The notes beneath the pieces are model-generated. The model saw nothing but the letters and a program-made list of their open reading frames with translations. It was not told where the DNA came from and did not search any database. Both the position numbers and the translations under genes were made by a program. From Pelomyxa schiedti (lineage: Eukaryota > Evosea > Pelobiontida > Pelomyxidae), in assembly GCA_020536535.1 (NCBI GenBank), contig JAHLWZ010000918.1, forward strand, positions 8,153 to 47,715: a DNA stretch of 39,563 nt, written 5' to 3'. Of the stretch, positions 9,600-20,742 are shown piece after piece. Position 1 is the first letter of the stretch. Each line of letters begins with the position of its first letter.

Positions 9600-12500
9600 T
9601 TATGACTTTGAGCGACCGCGGGGCTTGCGTGATGAATCCTCTTCTTCATCGTCGTCCCGGTCTTGCCAAAGTCCAGCCTGAATGTATGTTAGTGTATTGA
9701 ATCCAAGAGGTGAGAAATGGGGTGACTGTACCCGGGCTTCTCGGGCGGCGTCTTGTGCCTCTAGCATTTTTCTGGCAAGAAGGCTGGTTTTATCATGTCC
9801 GCTTTCGGCGTGGCATAATCCGGCTTTCACTAGCTCAGCGTTGACATTGAGAGTGTTGGCTGTCAAAGTGATGTGCATGACTGGCCCGCGTTTGTGTTCC
9901 ACTGTTGCCTTCATTGTTTTGCCCTGTTGGTGGGAGTGAGCGGAACGTTGAGGGGGAAATTTAAGATATACCTTTACAAGGTTTGTGAATTTAGTAATTG
10001 CTTGATTGTAAAATGGAGATGTTGTTGGAGCGGAAGCGCATCCAGCTAGTGCACAGTGTATTGCTTGGGCGGGGAATTTGGTGTGTTCCTCGGGTAAGGG
10101 TTGCATGTGTGCCCATTGGACCTCTTCAGTCTGTGTGGTTATGGTCAACCTCAGGAAAAAAAAAAAGGGATTGCACACATTTCCGTAGTCAATAAAGATT
10201 ACATGGGCCGATTTTGTTTCTTCTACAACATGTAGAACCTGGGCACGATACCAGCAGTTGTCAGCAGCGTACATCGCTCCGACGTACTGATTTTGTGACG
10301 GAGTGAATTCTGTGGTTGATGGTGGAAGAGAAGACAAAGCTGTTCTGATATCCGATAAGGTATTGGCCGAATCTGAGTTTGAGGTCAGAGTGTGGCTGGA
10401 CAAACTCTTAGTTACCTGCAGTTGCTATTTGGACATAAAAGTCGTTTAAGCTGCGTATTTCGGATACAACAACTTCCACGACTTGCTTATTGCTTTCCTC
10501 GCTCTCATAAGCCTCCCACAGCTAGGTGTGTTTTAACCAAATAACGAAAACGCAGGAAATACATACATTTTTTCTTGCCGATTTTGCTTTGGCTTCTGCC
10601 GAAGCCAAAGTATGGAATTGAGGAGATCTAGACGCACCTTCAGACACAGTAACTAACCCTTCTGCAGCCAGCAAAACGGCAAGGTTTTGCTTCGGTTTCA
10701 GTTAGTAGGTTTTTGGACTGGGGTGGTGCACACGTTTCCGTTAAGGATTGTAAGGTTTCCTAAGAAGTTTCCACCCTTATCTAATCCTTCAACTTCAATT
10801 TTTACCTGTAAAGATGTTAAAATGAATTGGGTATTTTAGAGCGATACTTCTTGAAGATGACATAGAGATTTGGTAAAGGCAAGTCCCCTGTCAGAGTACA
10901 TTTTTTTACTGGTGTCGTCCTTGGCCGGAGCACGAACGGCTAAGGGTTTATTAAAAAGGACAATATTTCAAATGATTGAAACCAGAGAGGCAGAATGCTA
11001 TCATGCAAGACTGTGAAGGAATAAAAAGTTTCAAACGTGTTGCACTGAAAGTGTACTCAACAATAGCACGATGTACACCTTCTCCGCGCTCCAGGAATGG
11101 CAAGAAACGTTTTGATTGTGCTTGTGATTGATTCTGTGGGTGGGTTGTCAGTATATCAAACCCTTGGATGAAAAAAGGAAGCCAGAAGATACTTGGGTGA
11201 GATCGTTAAGTTGGATGAGTTTTATAGCTTTAGGATTCCACCACCCGGCAAGAGCTTTTTCTGCCCGCTTCTCAGCCATGCAAAGCATGCTATATTGTTG
11301 GGAGCATGATTCCTCTGATCGGTGGTTGACAGTTTTGGCGTAACCCATCGAAAGAAGAGTCTCGGCGATGTTCCTTTTTGGGTTGTTTTAGAAACTTCTA
11401 TCTGGGAAGTTAGCACATACTCGTGCTCAAGCAACACAGTGTAGTAACCACGTGGTCCCATATTTCTCTGTGGAGTATCGACTGTGGGAGTTCGCTCATA
11501 GTCAAGTTTACAAACAACCTAACTGGTGATGAGGACACGTTAATGTCGAAAAAGAGCGGACTTTTTTGCCAAAAATTTTTTTTCGTAAAAATTCTCTAGC
11601 TTCCAAGGCAAGAGAGGTTTCTGCCTAACAACAAAATTGGTATTTATACAACAAACTGAGCAAAGAACGAACCTTTTTGGTAGCCAGGGCTTCAGGATCA
11701 AGTGCTTCGGGAGTTGCTGCTGCGACTGTTGCAAAGATATCTTCTCGGCTCATTCTTTGGAAATTAGATACAAAAAGCTGGAAGGAGGCTACCGTGGTAC
11801 TGTAACACTTGACAGTGAGACCTTTAGTTCATCGCCAGCTGCGGTTTGAACGGTAAATAGACCGGGGGTGGTTATGTCAACAACCTGACGAAAATTAGAC
11901 AAAAAAAGGAAAAAAAAAGTAAGTCTTACGAGTCCTTCAACAGTGGTATCAGGTCTCTCTGCGACACCCTCCGCGCTTGTGGCGGGTGTGGTGGCTGTGG
12001 ACCAGATTCCTAGCTTGGAGGTTTTCGCTTTTCTGAACGTTGCTCTAATTAGTACAAATACAAGGAACAACAAAACCAAACCCTTGTAAAGCCTGGAGTT
12101 GAGTACAGTAAGCAGCCATTGTTGGGTCATGAGTTGGAGCGGACCATTGGGCGTAGGAGCCAAAGCCAGTGGAAACTAACTCGGAGCCTACATCTCGGCC
12201 ACTGCATTGGACGGTGGCCACAATGTCATTGTTCTTGTCGACACCTTTGTGGAAGTTAGAGTCTTCATGAAAACTTGGACAGGCTAACTGTGTAATGTGA
12301 GTACTACATCTCTGTGTAATAAATGTTGCTCCACGAAAGCACGAGCTTCCTTGCCAAATGGATCTGCTTCCAGAGTTCTGGTTTTTTCAACCCACCTCAC
12401 TGCTGGACAGGCTACACCAGCCAGTATAACGGTCAACAGCCTGAAGGAGGGAAGAGCAGTAACTCTTAGAACGGAACCCGTGCGGGCTTGTTCAACAATT

Positions 12501-13543
12501 CCGCGCATGGGTGCATGTCTGTTCTCTTCAAAGAAAGTGAGAGAATCGAAACTGTCATAGATTGGTCGAACTGCCAGTTTGGCTGCTGCCTAAAGTCAAT
12601 TAGGGAAGGAACAGCAGAACACCGGTGCCCATACAGGGTTATGCATCCCCCTCTTAGCGGCCTTGGCTTCCTCTTCGGCAGCTTGCAGCTCGGTGGATTC
12701 TCTATGAAGCATTTGTATACTGGGTGGAATAAGACCGGAACATATTACCTGGAACGAGCATGGGCTAACCCCGCACGAACGATGGCTACAGCAAGGTTTT
12801 CTCCTTGATGAACAACCGACACAAATTCTCTTCCCTGTGTGCACTAAGAAGCATAACAGAGGTGCACTTCACTTACTTGAGGCACAACATATTCGACAGT
12901 ACAGAAAATTGTTTGACCAATAATCTTTTTCCTTAAAAATTCCCTGCTGTCCCAAGCAAAAGGCTAATTGGTTGTTACAAAACCGAAGAGAGGGCATGAA
13001 CACACCTCGTCTGGGACAGGTTGTGCAGTGGCACTTGCAACTACTTTTCCCAATCTGGGAGCTTGAACACCAGACAATGACACTGTTTTCTCGACAGGCA
13101 CTCTTGTTGGATCATTCTTGTAAACAGCCATGATGACAAAAGAGTCACCTGAAAGACCAAGTCAGCTCAGAAGAAAACATACTTCAAGGTTTTACCAGAC
13201 AAAACTGCCCTCACAACACCCTTTACAGACTCTTTCACACGTTGAACAAACGTGAGCGGTGGCTGAGCCTGTTGTTGGATAGCAAGCAATTGTTGCTGTT
13301 GAAGTTGTTGCTGCTGCTGTGGTGATAGCTGAGAAGTGGCACTCGAAGTAGTTGGTGCACCAACTGCGGGAGTGGATGCTGTGGGAGTGGGTGTTGGAGA
13401 CGGCGATTTTTGGTTTTTACTGCCTGAACAACCAATGAGCAAAACAATGCAATTTTATACAGCACAATAAATAGGGGGAAAAAAAAATGAAAAAATAGGG
13501 GAAAAAAAATCCCCCCAGCAGTACGTGGATTTCTTGATGCCAT
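9600..13543 (-). CDS. SND1: Tudor-SN / staphylococcal nuclease domain protein
   Basis: Tudor-SN is a cytosolic RNA-binding protein with roles in RNA decay, splicing and stress granules. Twenty-three exons phase cleanly into 963 aa, from ATG 13543 (exon 1 is 13543-13525, exon 2 is 13423-13196) to the stop at 9600. Four SNase-like repeats are seen; landmarks are GVVRAVLSG (SN1 start), SREFLRKKIIGQ, EAREFLRKKIFGKK and SKRFLPFLERGEG...GNFLGNLTI. A Tudor domain follows (YVGAMYAADNCWYRAQV...VIFIDYGN, about 775-820), and a partial fifth SNase repeat closes the protein, as in the family. The N-terminus carries an extra stretch of about 60 residues rich in Ser, Thr, Pro and Gln, and the C-terminus is acidic then basic. 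All 22 introns can be read as GT-AG, 37-101 nt. It shares a 386-bp divergent region with the SLC13 gene. Confidence 0.93.
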
Positions 13544-13929
13544 TTTGAAGTCAAATGATGCACAAAAACAGTATTGTCGTGTGTCTTGTATTTTGGTTGC
13601 GCGTCGCTTAGCGGACTGATGTCGTTGCTTCGGAAAAAATAAAAAATATGAAGAAGAAAATAATAAAAGCTGACGCAGGGCCGCACAGTTGACTTTCCTT
13701 TTTTTCTTTTCGTTGTCTTCTCCTTCCACCCTGAGATCTTCATCTCTGCCAAGTCACTCCCAAGCCGTCACCTTCCCCGACACGAAGTTCCCTCAGCTCT
13801 AACTGAGGTACCAACTACTCCTTTCACCACAACAGTCACCAACCCCATCACGGAATCAAGATCCGGCACCTTCGTTGAATTCCACGAACTTTCCGACTAC
13901 TTTTCTTTACCAAGAACAAGCACACAAGC
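13544..13929. promoter_or_regulatory. Divergent intergenic region, SND1 / SLC13
   Basis: A 386-bp gap between divergent start codons that should hold both promoters. It carries A/T-rich tracts on the SND1 side and a C-rich leader on the SLC13 side. No TATA box, repeat or RNA gene was recognised in it. Confidence 0.35.
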
Positions 13930-16900
13930 ATGCACCAAGAACAGCAGACGACCACCAACAACAACACCTCGCCTATTCTTACCCTATTTGCACCCACACC
14001 TCAACATCAACATCAACAACAACAGACACAGAGCCTGGGGCCAACACCACACTGTGAGACACGGTGTGACTTCCCTGTTTTAGGCACCGAGGTCACTGTC
14101 CCAATATCCCCACCCACTGACAAGGGCGGCAGCTTCCCCACCCCCACTAACTCCCTGAACCGACTTGTGGGACAGAACCAGCAACGCCCCGCAGCCGACG
14201 ACGCCGAGGAGGATGCCGACGACGGAGGCGGGGGGGCCGATGACGACGACGACGACGACGACGAAGGATACTCGTCGTCGTCATTGTCGTCGGTGGTCGT
14301 AGTCAGCACGGACGAGGACGAGTGGGCAGCGGCGGGCGCCGAGTCGCCAAAGTCACGAGTAAGGGCGCCGCCGAAGGTCGCGGGTTCGATTCCGGGAGGA
14401 CCCATTCTGTCCGGCGCAGCCGCCATTACCAATACTGCTGCTGGTATTACTACCACCACTCTGAATGCAGCTTCCGAGGCTGCTTCTGCTTCTGTGACTG
14501 TGTATAGGAGCTTTGATAAGGCTTTTGGGGATGAGCCTCCTCCGGGCTACAATGAACACTCTCCGCTGTTGCAGTACGCTACTGTGCACCCTACGTTTGT
14601 GTCCAGACGAATGATTGATGACGATGCCCCCGAGCGCTGCTTGTCTCCGGATGGATCGGGATTCATTAGGAGCGACAAGGTGCCTCCGCTGTCGGCATCT
14701 TCGAACTTGATTGACTTGATATCGGCCAGCAACCGCAGGGCAAAGAGATACGGCTGTTGGTTCATTGTGGAGACTTTCCTATCGGTAACACCGTCTGTAA
14801 TTGTTGGCTTTATGTTGGCTGCTCTGTTAGTAATGCTTTGGGGATTTGATGAGACTTGGAGGGCACTTAATTGGCAAGGGTGGGCTACTCTTATTGTAAC
14901 CATTGGGTTGGTATTGGTTCTCCTGAGGGATGTCACTCACCCAGCTGTGGTGGTAATGGCGGCCAACTTGGCCCTGGTTCGTATTTATTCTGAATTACGT
15001 AGTTGATAATAATAATTTTCTTAGGTTTCCTTGGGAGTCATCTCTATGGATGATGTTTGTGAGGGATTTGGAAATACCGGTGTTGTAACTATAGCGATAA
15101 TGTTAATTGTAAGTGAAGGCATTAAGTATGTTGGATGCAAACACAAAGGCGTACCTCATTCTTTCCCATAGGGAGACAAAAGCCTTGGACCTTGTGGGTC
15201 GGTACATCCTCCCGAAGGGAAAGCAGGTAGCCCTTCCTTCTAGTCATGATTGAGTATTCACAAGAGCAGGCTCGCTACCTATGGTGGGCCCAAATACGCT
15301 TACTATTTCCAGTACAATGTCTATCTGCGTTCCTTAACAATACTCCCTGCGTTTCCATGAATATTCCCGTTGTAATGAACTATTGTAAGACTACAGGAAG
15401 GAGGTAAAAGCAAATAACTCACATCCAATCCTGACAAAGTTTCAGCCCTTCCAAGATGTTGATGCCACTTAGCTTTGCCGTCATTGTTGGGGGGCTGATA
15501 ACTCTTGTAGGTACCAGTACCAATATGATGGTGGTTGGTATGCTCGCAGTTGTGGCTCCAGATGTTAAATTGGGAATGTTCGAAATCGGTGGGTTTTCTT
15601 TCTCTCATACCTTTTCTCAATATTTGGCAGGATATATAGGAATTCCTCTTTCAATAATCACAGTACTATACACGATATTGGCATCTGGGTAATACCCAAT
15701 GTTCCCATCTGCTCACTAAGGCTTCTTAAGGCTTCTACCTGACAAAGAAAGTCTCTCAGCTTTCTTCGAACAAAATCAGCATGACTATACAGTGACTGTT
15801 GTTGTACAAAAGGAATCTGTAGTTGTTGGAAATACTATTGGCGGAGCCGGATTGCGCAGTCTTTCCGGTCTCTTTTTATTTGCAATAGAACGAAATTCTG
15901 AAGTATATCCTTCCTGCTTCTCTTCAAAATTATCTTACCTTCCTTAGTTTTTATCAGAAGTAAATCCCGACACAGTAATTCTTCCCCAAGATGTACTCTA
16001 TTTTACCGGTGCTGTGAAGTCTGTAAAGGAGTTGCTCGCCATAGATGGGCTCCAACCTGGTGAACACACAAAAATAGCTGGTGTGCAAGACAAGACTCTT
16101 AGATTGATGGAGGTAGTACTTTCTCCCTTTTCAAATTTACTTGGCAAGACAATCAAAGAGTCGCAATTCAGGCAAGCAGAATAAAAAAAAACCCAGAGAG
16201 AATTTAACGAATACAATAGGACTAAGTACAAGGCATCAGTAGTAGCTGTTTCAAGGCATGGAGAACCGATCAAAGGAAAGTTGGGAAACCTTAGATTGGA
16301 GCAAGGTTCCCACTCTGTTCTCATTCCGCCAATAACCGTGTTAGGCGATTTGCTTCTTGTCCTAGCACCACCAAATTTTATTCGTGATTATTCCAGTCAT
16401 TTTCTATTGATTGCAGAAATGTCTGGCTCCGGACTTTTCACATACATCCGGTGTGTTTGATTCCATCAGCAACACTATTTGTAAACTCCTCTAGGTGGCA
16501 AGTTGCCCTGTCGTTAGTCTGTCTTCTTGTTCCTGTATGCATTTCGGCAGTCACCAAAGTTCCACTTGCTACTGCTGGAATGTTTGGAATATTCATCTTG
16601 GTAATAAGCGGTTTACTCACGGTTCAGCAGTGCCTCAAAGCAATAGAAGTATTTTGGCCAGAACGACCCTAAAACTAACCCCACAAATAACAAGGGCCTT
16701 GTCCTTATAACTGTAGCTGGGTCCTTTGCCCTATCGATTGCCATTACCAGTTCTGGTGCTGCAGTTACAATTGCTAGTTCTATTGTAAAATTAGTTGGCC
16801 ACTGGGTATCCTTTTAGACCTACCATCATTCTTCCTAAGTAAAAATCACAACAGGGTAATTTCGGCCTTTTGCTTGGAATTTATTTGCCAACTGTTGCCC

Positions 16901-17382
16901 TTACAAATATAATGAGTAATGCTGCTGTCGTGGCTTTAATGTTTCCGATTGTGTATGCCTAAACCCCCCTTTCTTATATGAATACCAAAGTAGCAAATTC
17001 CCAACAAATAGTAGAGGAAAATATTTTATTTTCGTTTCAACAGTTACAATTGGCTTATAACAACCAGGTGGTCGCTTGTAAGCAGTACAGGGCTGTCTGT
17101 GAAGGCAGCCATGTATGTGCTCATGGTGTCAGCATCATCTTGCTTCATTCTGCCAATAGGATATCAGACAAACCTAATGGTTATGGGCCCTGGTTCCTAC
17201 AAGTACAAAACTCAACTACTAATAGTATAACTATGTAAATATTGATATGAATGTAGTCGCTATTGTATGATTGTTGTAACAATACTTGTACTAGAATGGT
17301 GGACTTTATCAAGTTTGGCACTCCTCTGACACTATTGCTTGGGATTGCAACCCTTGTGATACCTTGGGCTATGTGGTGTTGA
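13930..17382 (+). CDS. SLC13-type anion transporter with TrkA-C domain
   Basis: Predicted secondary transporter of sulfate, di- or tricarboxylates. Fourteen exons (13930-14976, 15025-15125, 15172-15226, 15270-15403, 15440-15588, 15631-15688, 15731-15902, 15948-16171, 16220-16450, 16495-16648, 16695-16805, 16855-16952, 17044-17202, 17295-17382) give 926 aa. The first ~260 residues form a low-complexity cytosolic extension with an Asp run, an acidic/Ser block and Thr/Ala-rich parts. The transporter follows: SAFLNNTPCVSMNIP and GTSTNMMVVG in the first half, PIGYQTNLMVMGPGSY in the second. Between the halves lie soluble segments (VVVGNTIGGAG, LLGKTIKESQFR) typical of RCK-C/TrkA-C modules in bacterial-type SLC13 relatives. 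Intron 16172-16219 is GC-AG; the others are GT-AG. The start ATG is the first in a very long open exon and could lie further downstream. Confidence 0.87.
16172..16219 (+). other. GC-AG intron in the SLC13 gene
   Basis: The coding frame joins SQFR to TKYKASV only if this 48-nt segment is removed. Its donor is AG|GCAAGC, the usual strong GC donor context, and it ends ACAATAG. Confidence 0.75.
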
Positions 17383-17491
17383 ATGTGTTTGATGGATTTG
17401 TAAATTAACAAACAGTTTTTGAGGTTTTTACTATTGAAATCTCATTCATTTTAGTCTCTATGAAAACAAACAACCCCACAAACCAGTTGTG

Positions 17492-19249
17492 TTAGGTCTT
17501 TTGGGGATCAGACGTGTGAAGGAGTACATCAACAACAGCCCCGGCATAACCTAGAGGCAAGTTAATAAGGCTAGGGAGAGTATGGTAAACCGTTGTAGCT
17601 CTCCATCAATGAAGCGTTCATTTCCTTGTCTTTGAAGCCCATTTCCTTCATATGTTTAGTGCCGTTAACCTTTGATCAAGCCGGGAACCTCTAGTTGATT
17701 CAATATTGTTGGGTCATCTGGGTCAAACTAGGATTTACGTTAGACAGTTATTGATTGAATAGAGTTGTTACTTTCTCAACAGAACCAAGCATAGATCGTA
17801 GTTCAAGAGATACTTGACGAGGTTACACAAATTTGGTTTTAGCACGGAATACTACCTTTGGTTAGCAACGACGGCTTGCGGGAACGAGAATTTCTTGCCG
17901 ATGACGGGGATTGGGTCACTGTACTGGACTTGTTATTGATTTCGACAATCGTAACCTCGTTGTCATCTATTGCGGAACAGCTGTCAGCGTGAGGGTCAAT
18001 CTCTACTGCAGTTCCCGGTTGCGTATTGGAGCTTTGTTCAGTACTTGCAGGCAGTGTGGTGGCAATTGGCTCAGAAATGGCAGTCGATGTTGGAGTAGTG
18101 AGACTTAGCTCCGAAACGGGAGTTGGTTCGGTTGTGACGGGGCACTCTGAAACTGATGTGGCGAGAGGTTCTGGTACTGAAGTGATGGGCGTTGAAGACA
18201 CAGATGTACTGGACTCACATGGTTCCTCAGTAGAAGCTCCCAAGGTAAGAGGGGCCAAAGGAGGTGGGGAATCGATTTCGGTTGCTGGAAGTTGCGTTAC
18301 AGAAGCATCGACAGGAAGAACTGTTGGGTCACTGGCAGGGGTTGATGTATGATCGGGTTCATCAGCGGTACTCGGTGCTGGTAGAAGGGGTGGCTGTATT
18401 GGAGTTTCAACAAGAGGAGGGGAATTGGGTGCACTGGGCGCGGAGTCAACAGATGCACTCAGCCTATCACTGTTAAAGAATTGCGATTGAAGGAGTTAGT
18501 TAGTGTACTGAGATACTGGACAAAGAAATTCTGAACACGAGAGAGCCTCCGAGAGAATTGTTTCATCGAAGTCCGTTGTGGTAGGAGACACATGTTGTTG
18601 GTGCTCAGCGTCCCTATTAATCATTCCTAACTAGAAGGAACGTAACCAATGGCACGTTAATGTCAAGAAAAGTCCTCACAATATAATCTTCGATAACGGC
18701 TAGTCGATAGTGAATAGAACCCATTCCTTTGGACAATTTCTGGTAGAAAATTAAATGTGTATTATTTTACGTGCACATACATCGAGCCTTTCAATAACTT
18801 CTTTTAAAGAGGGCTCAGAATTGACTTTATCCATTCCCACTTTGTCAGTACGTAGTAGTGTTGCACGTGCTTGGTATGTGTTGCTGTTATGATTTCTTTA
18901 CAATATATGATATGTGCACAGAGATCTCCCACATATGAAATAATTGAATCAATGTGTCAAATGCCACACGTGACACTTCAATTCCCCGGACACCATCACA
19001 TCTCCGAGTATTTACAGTTACCAGAATCCCTTCGTCAATCAAATCTTGAACAATGAGTTGCTGGTCGTGGTTGGGGGATGACGGCAAGTGGGTGCAGTAC
19101 GACAGTGATACAATGGATCTTTTAGATCGCGCGTATAGAGTGTGTGACAAGTGATGCTGCTGTTTGCGGGGACTGTCTTTAAATTTATGGTTGCGCTGCT
19201 TACCCCTGTGTAGAAATCAAAGAAGAAGTGCCGAATAAGTGATACTCAT
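17492..19249 (-). CDS. UBA-domain protein, otherwise unidentified
   Basis: Not recognised as a known family. Eleven exons (19249-19246, 19205-19101, 19044-18933, 18883-18781, 18739-18680, 18630-18539, 18469-17856, 17812-17772, 17727-17689, 17645-17591, 17550-17492) phase into 427 aa. The first ~155 residues look globular and helical (AFDTLIQLFHINTYQARATLL, LKEVIERLDKLSKGMG). A Ser/Thr/Pro-rich linker of about 205 residues follows. The C-terminus is a clear UBA domain: LEEMGFKDKEMNASLMESYN then GYAGAVVDVLL, with the MGF loop that contacts ubiquitin. An ubiquitin-binding adaptor role is inferred from the UBA domain; the UBA resembles that of NBR1, but no PB1 or ZZ domain is seen. The 5' end (a 4-nt first coding exon) is the weakest part, and an alternative frame is open at about 18887-19150. 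Confidence 0.7.
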
Positions 19250-19267
19250 TCAGTCAACTTGCGTAAA

Positions 19268-20559
19268 ATGGTTCAGTACAGGCGCCACGACAAGTCGAGG
19301 TGCCGTGATGTCAAAAGAGAAGGTTCTTCCTTTTTCTATCCCCTAAGTTTTGATTGCACGTGTAGACTCTCGGAAGGTTGAACTTGCACTGCACTATTGG
19401 TAATTAACACCAGTTTCACAGAGGGCGCCAGATGATCCTGCCACCTGGGCTGAGGCTTCAAAGAAGCCGAGAGTGTACAGCTCTTAATCACCTACCGTCA
19501 ATTCAATGAGTTTACAGAGACCATGCTCCATCTCAGGGAAGTAGTACAGAGCAGACTGCCCCACAAACGCCAGAACCAAAACCAGCACCAGCACCAACAC
19601 CAACCCAAACGCCACCGCCGATGCTGACGCCAGCACCACCAGCGCAAACACCACAAGTTATACACCCCCAAGTAGGTAACGTTCCACTCAATAGCCCTGT
19701 GCTTCAACCCCAGTTGGCACCGCAACAAATTCTAGTTCCACAATCACCATCGGCTTTACTTTCTGCTGCCGCAAGGCCAGCTGACAGAGTTGTTGGTCGC
19801 ATTTCTAAAAACGCAGTTCGTTTGCACAAAGATCTCATGAATATGCTTCCAGAACCCAATTCTCCAAAGGTTACGGTATTCAGTGTGCACAACCTCTCAT
19901 ATTTCTTAGATGTGGGAAGCATCACTTATCAATGACGATTTATCACATTGGGAAGTGAAGCTATTTGAGTTTGACCCTAACTCTAGACTTTTTAAAGACA
20001 TGAAAAAGTTTTCTGTGGTAATTGCCTTCACCTATTCATGCACCCAACAAGGTCCAGGATCACATTACGCTTTGGTTCAAATTCCCTGAGGCCTATCCTG
20101 TTGACTTCCTTTATACACAATTACAATCTCAATTCTCATAGGTGGAGCCGCCATTTGTCATGATTAGGAAGCCCCGTGTCGGTGGTGGTTCGGTTTGTTG
20201 TTTAAGAAATCTAAGTGACCTCACTTATCTTTAGATTTTCAATGGTGGTCTATGTGTAGATATTCTAATGCAAAATTGGTCTCCTGCCTTGCGCCCTTCT
20301 GCTGTCACACTTCAAATTCGTCAGGTAATTCCACCAGCCTAAGTTCACTTATTAGAACTTCTTAACCCTTCTAATAATAACACTTTGCAGCTTCTAATGG
20401 AAGGTGATGCCGGTATCACAGGCCCTAGGTCTCTGGGAGAGTATTCTGAAGGTGAAGCTAGGTCTGGCTTTGACATGGCAAAGGTACCTCCATTGTAGTC
20501 TTCCCCACCTAACATTGCTAAAGCGTGCTCACAAAAATGACAAAAACTTTTCTTCATGA
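19268..20559 (+). CDS. UBE2Q-like ubiquitin-conjugating enzyme
   Basis: A ubiquitin E2 of the UBE2Q type. Ten exons (19268-19322, 19366-19376, 19422-19474, 19518-19869, 19910-20017, 20052-20099, 20142-20192, 20235-20324, 20391-20483, 20524-20559) give 298 aa. The N-terminal half is low in complexity: a basic start, an NLS-like DSRKRAPDDP...SKKPRV, then Pro/Thr/Gln-rich repeats. The UBC fold follows: HWEVKLFEFDPNSRLFKDM, ITLWFKFPEAYPVEPPFV, KPRVGGG, then GGLCVDILMQNWSPA with catalytic Cys233. The Cys context and the WSPA after it match UBE2Q and not the classical HPN-type E2s. Exon 2 is an 11-nt microexon. The start codon lies only 18 bp from that of the divergent UBA gene. The stop is followed at once by ATGAAATAAA, giving an overlapping poly(A) signal. 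Confidence 0.85.
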
Positions 20560-20742
20560 AATAAAAGTCCTTTTCTTACATCCTTGACCCCAAAAGTACT
20601 ATCATCAAACAACACTCTTCACCAGAGCGATTGTCACTTGGTGTGCTACTGACATTAACAGTGTTACTTTTATTTGGATCAAAGAATACCGCCACCAGAG
20701 ACGGTTCTGTTTTGTTTTTGTGTCAGTATCTCTATGTTGCAC

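Noticed and set aside
14290-14410. A complete tRNA gene around the B-box sequence
   Set aside because: No T-stem of five pairs, no acceptor stem and no anticodon arm can be formed.
17085-17102. An 18-nt intron near the end of the SLC13 gene
   Set aside because: The 18 bases are in frame without a stop, so the exon reads through and no intron is needed.
17646-17669. A 24-nt intron in the UBA gene
   Set aside because: The 43-nt intron 17646-17688 gives the exact UBA sequence LEEMGF; the short version breaks the frame.
19398-19421. A 24-nt intron in the UBE2Q-like gene
   Set aside because: A 45-nt intron at 19377-19421 joins in phase and gives a clean basic NLS-like segment.
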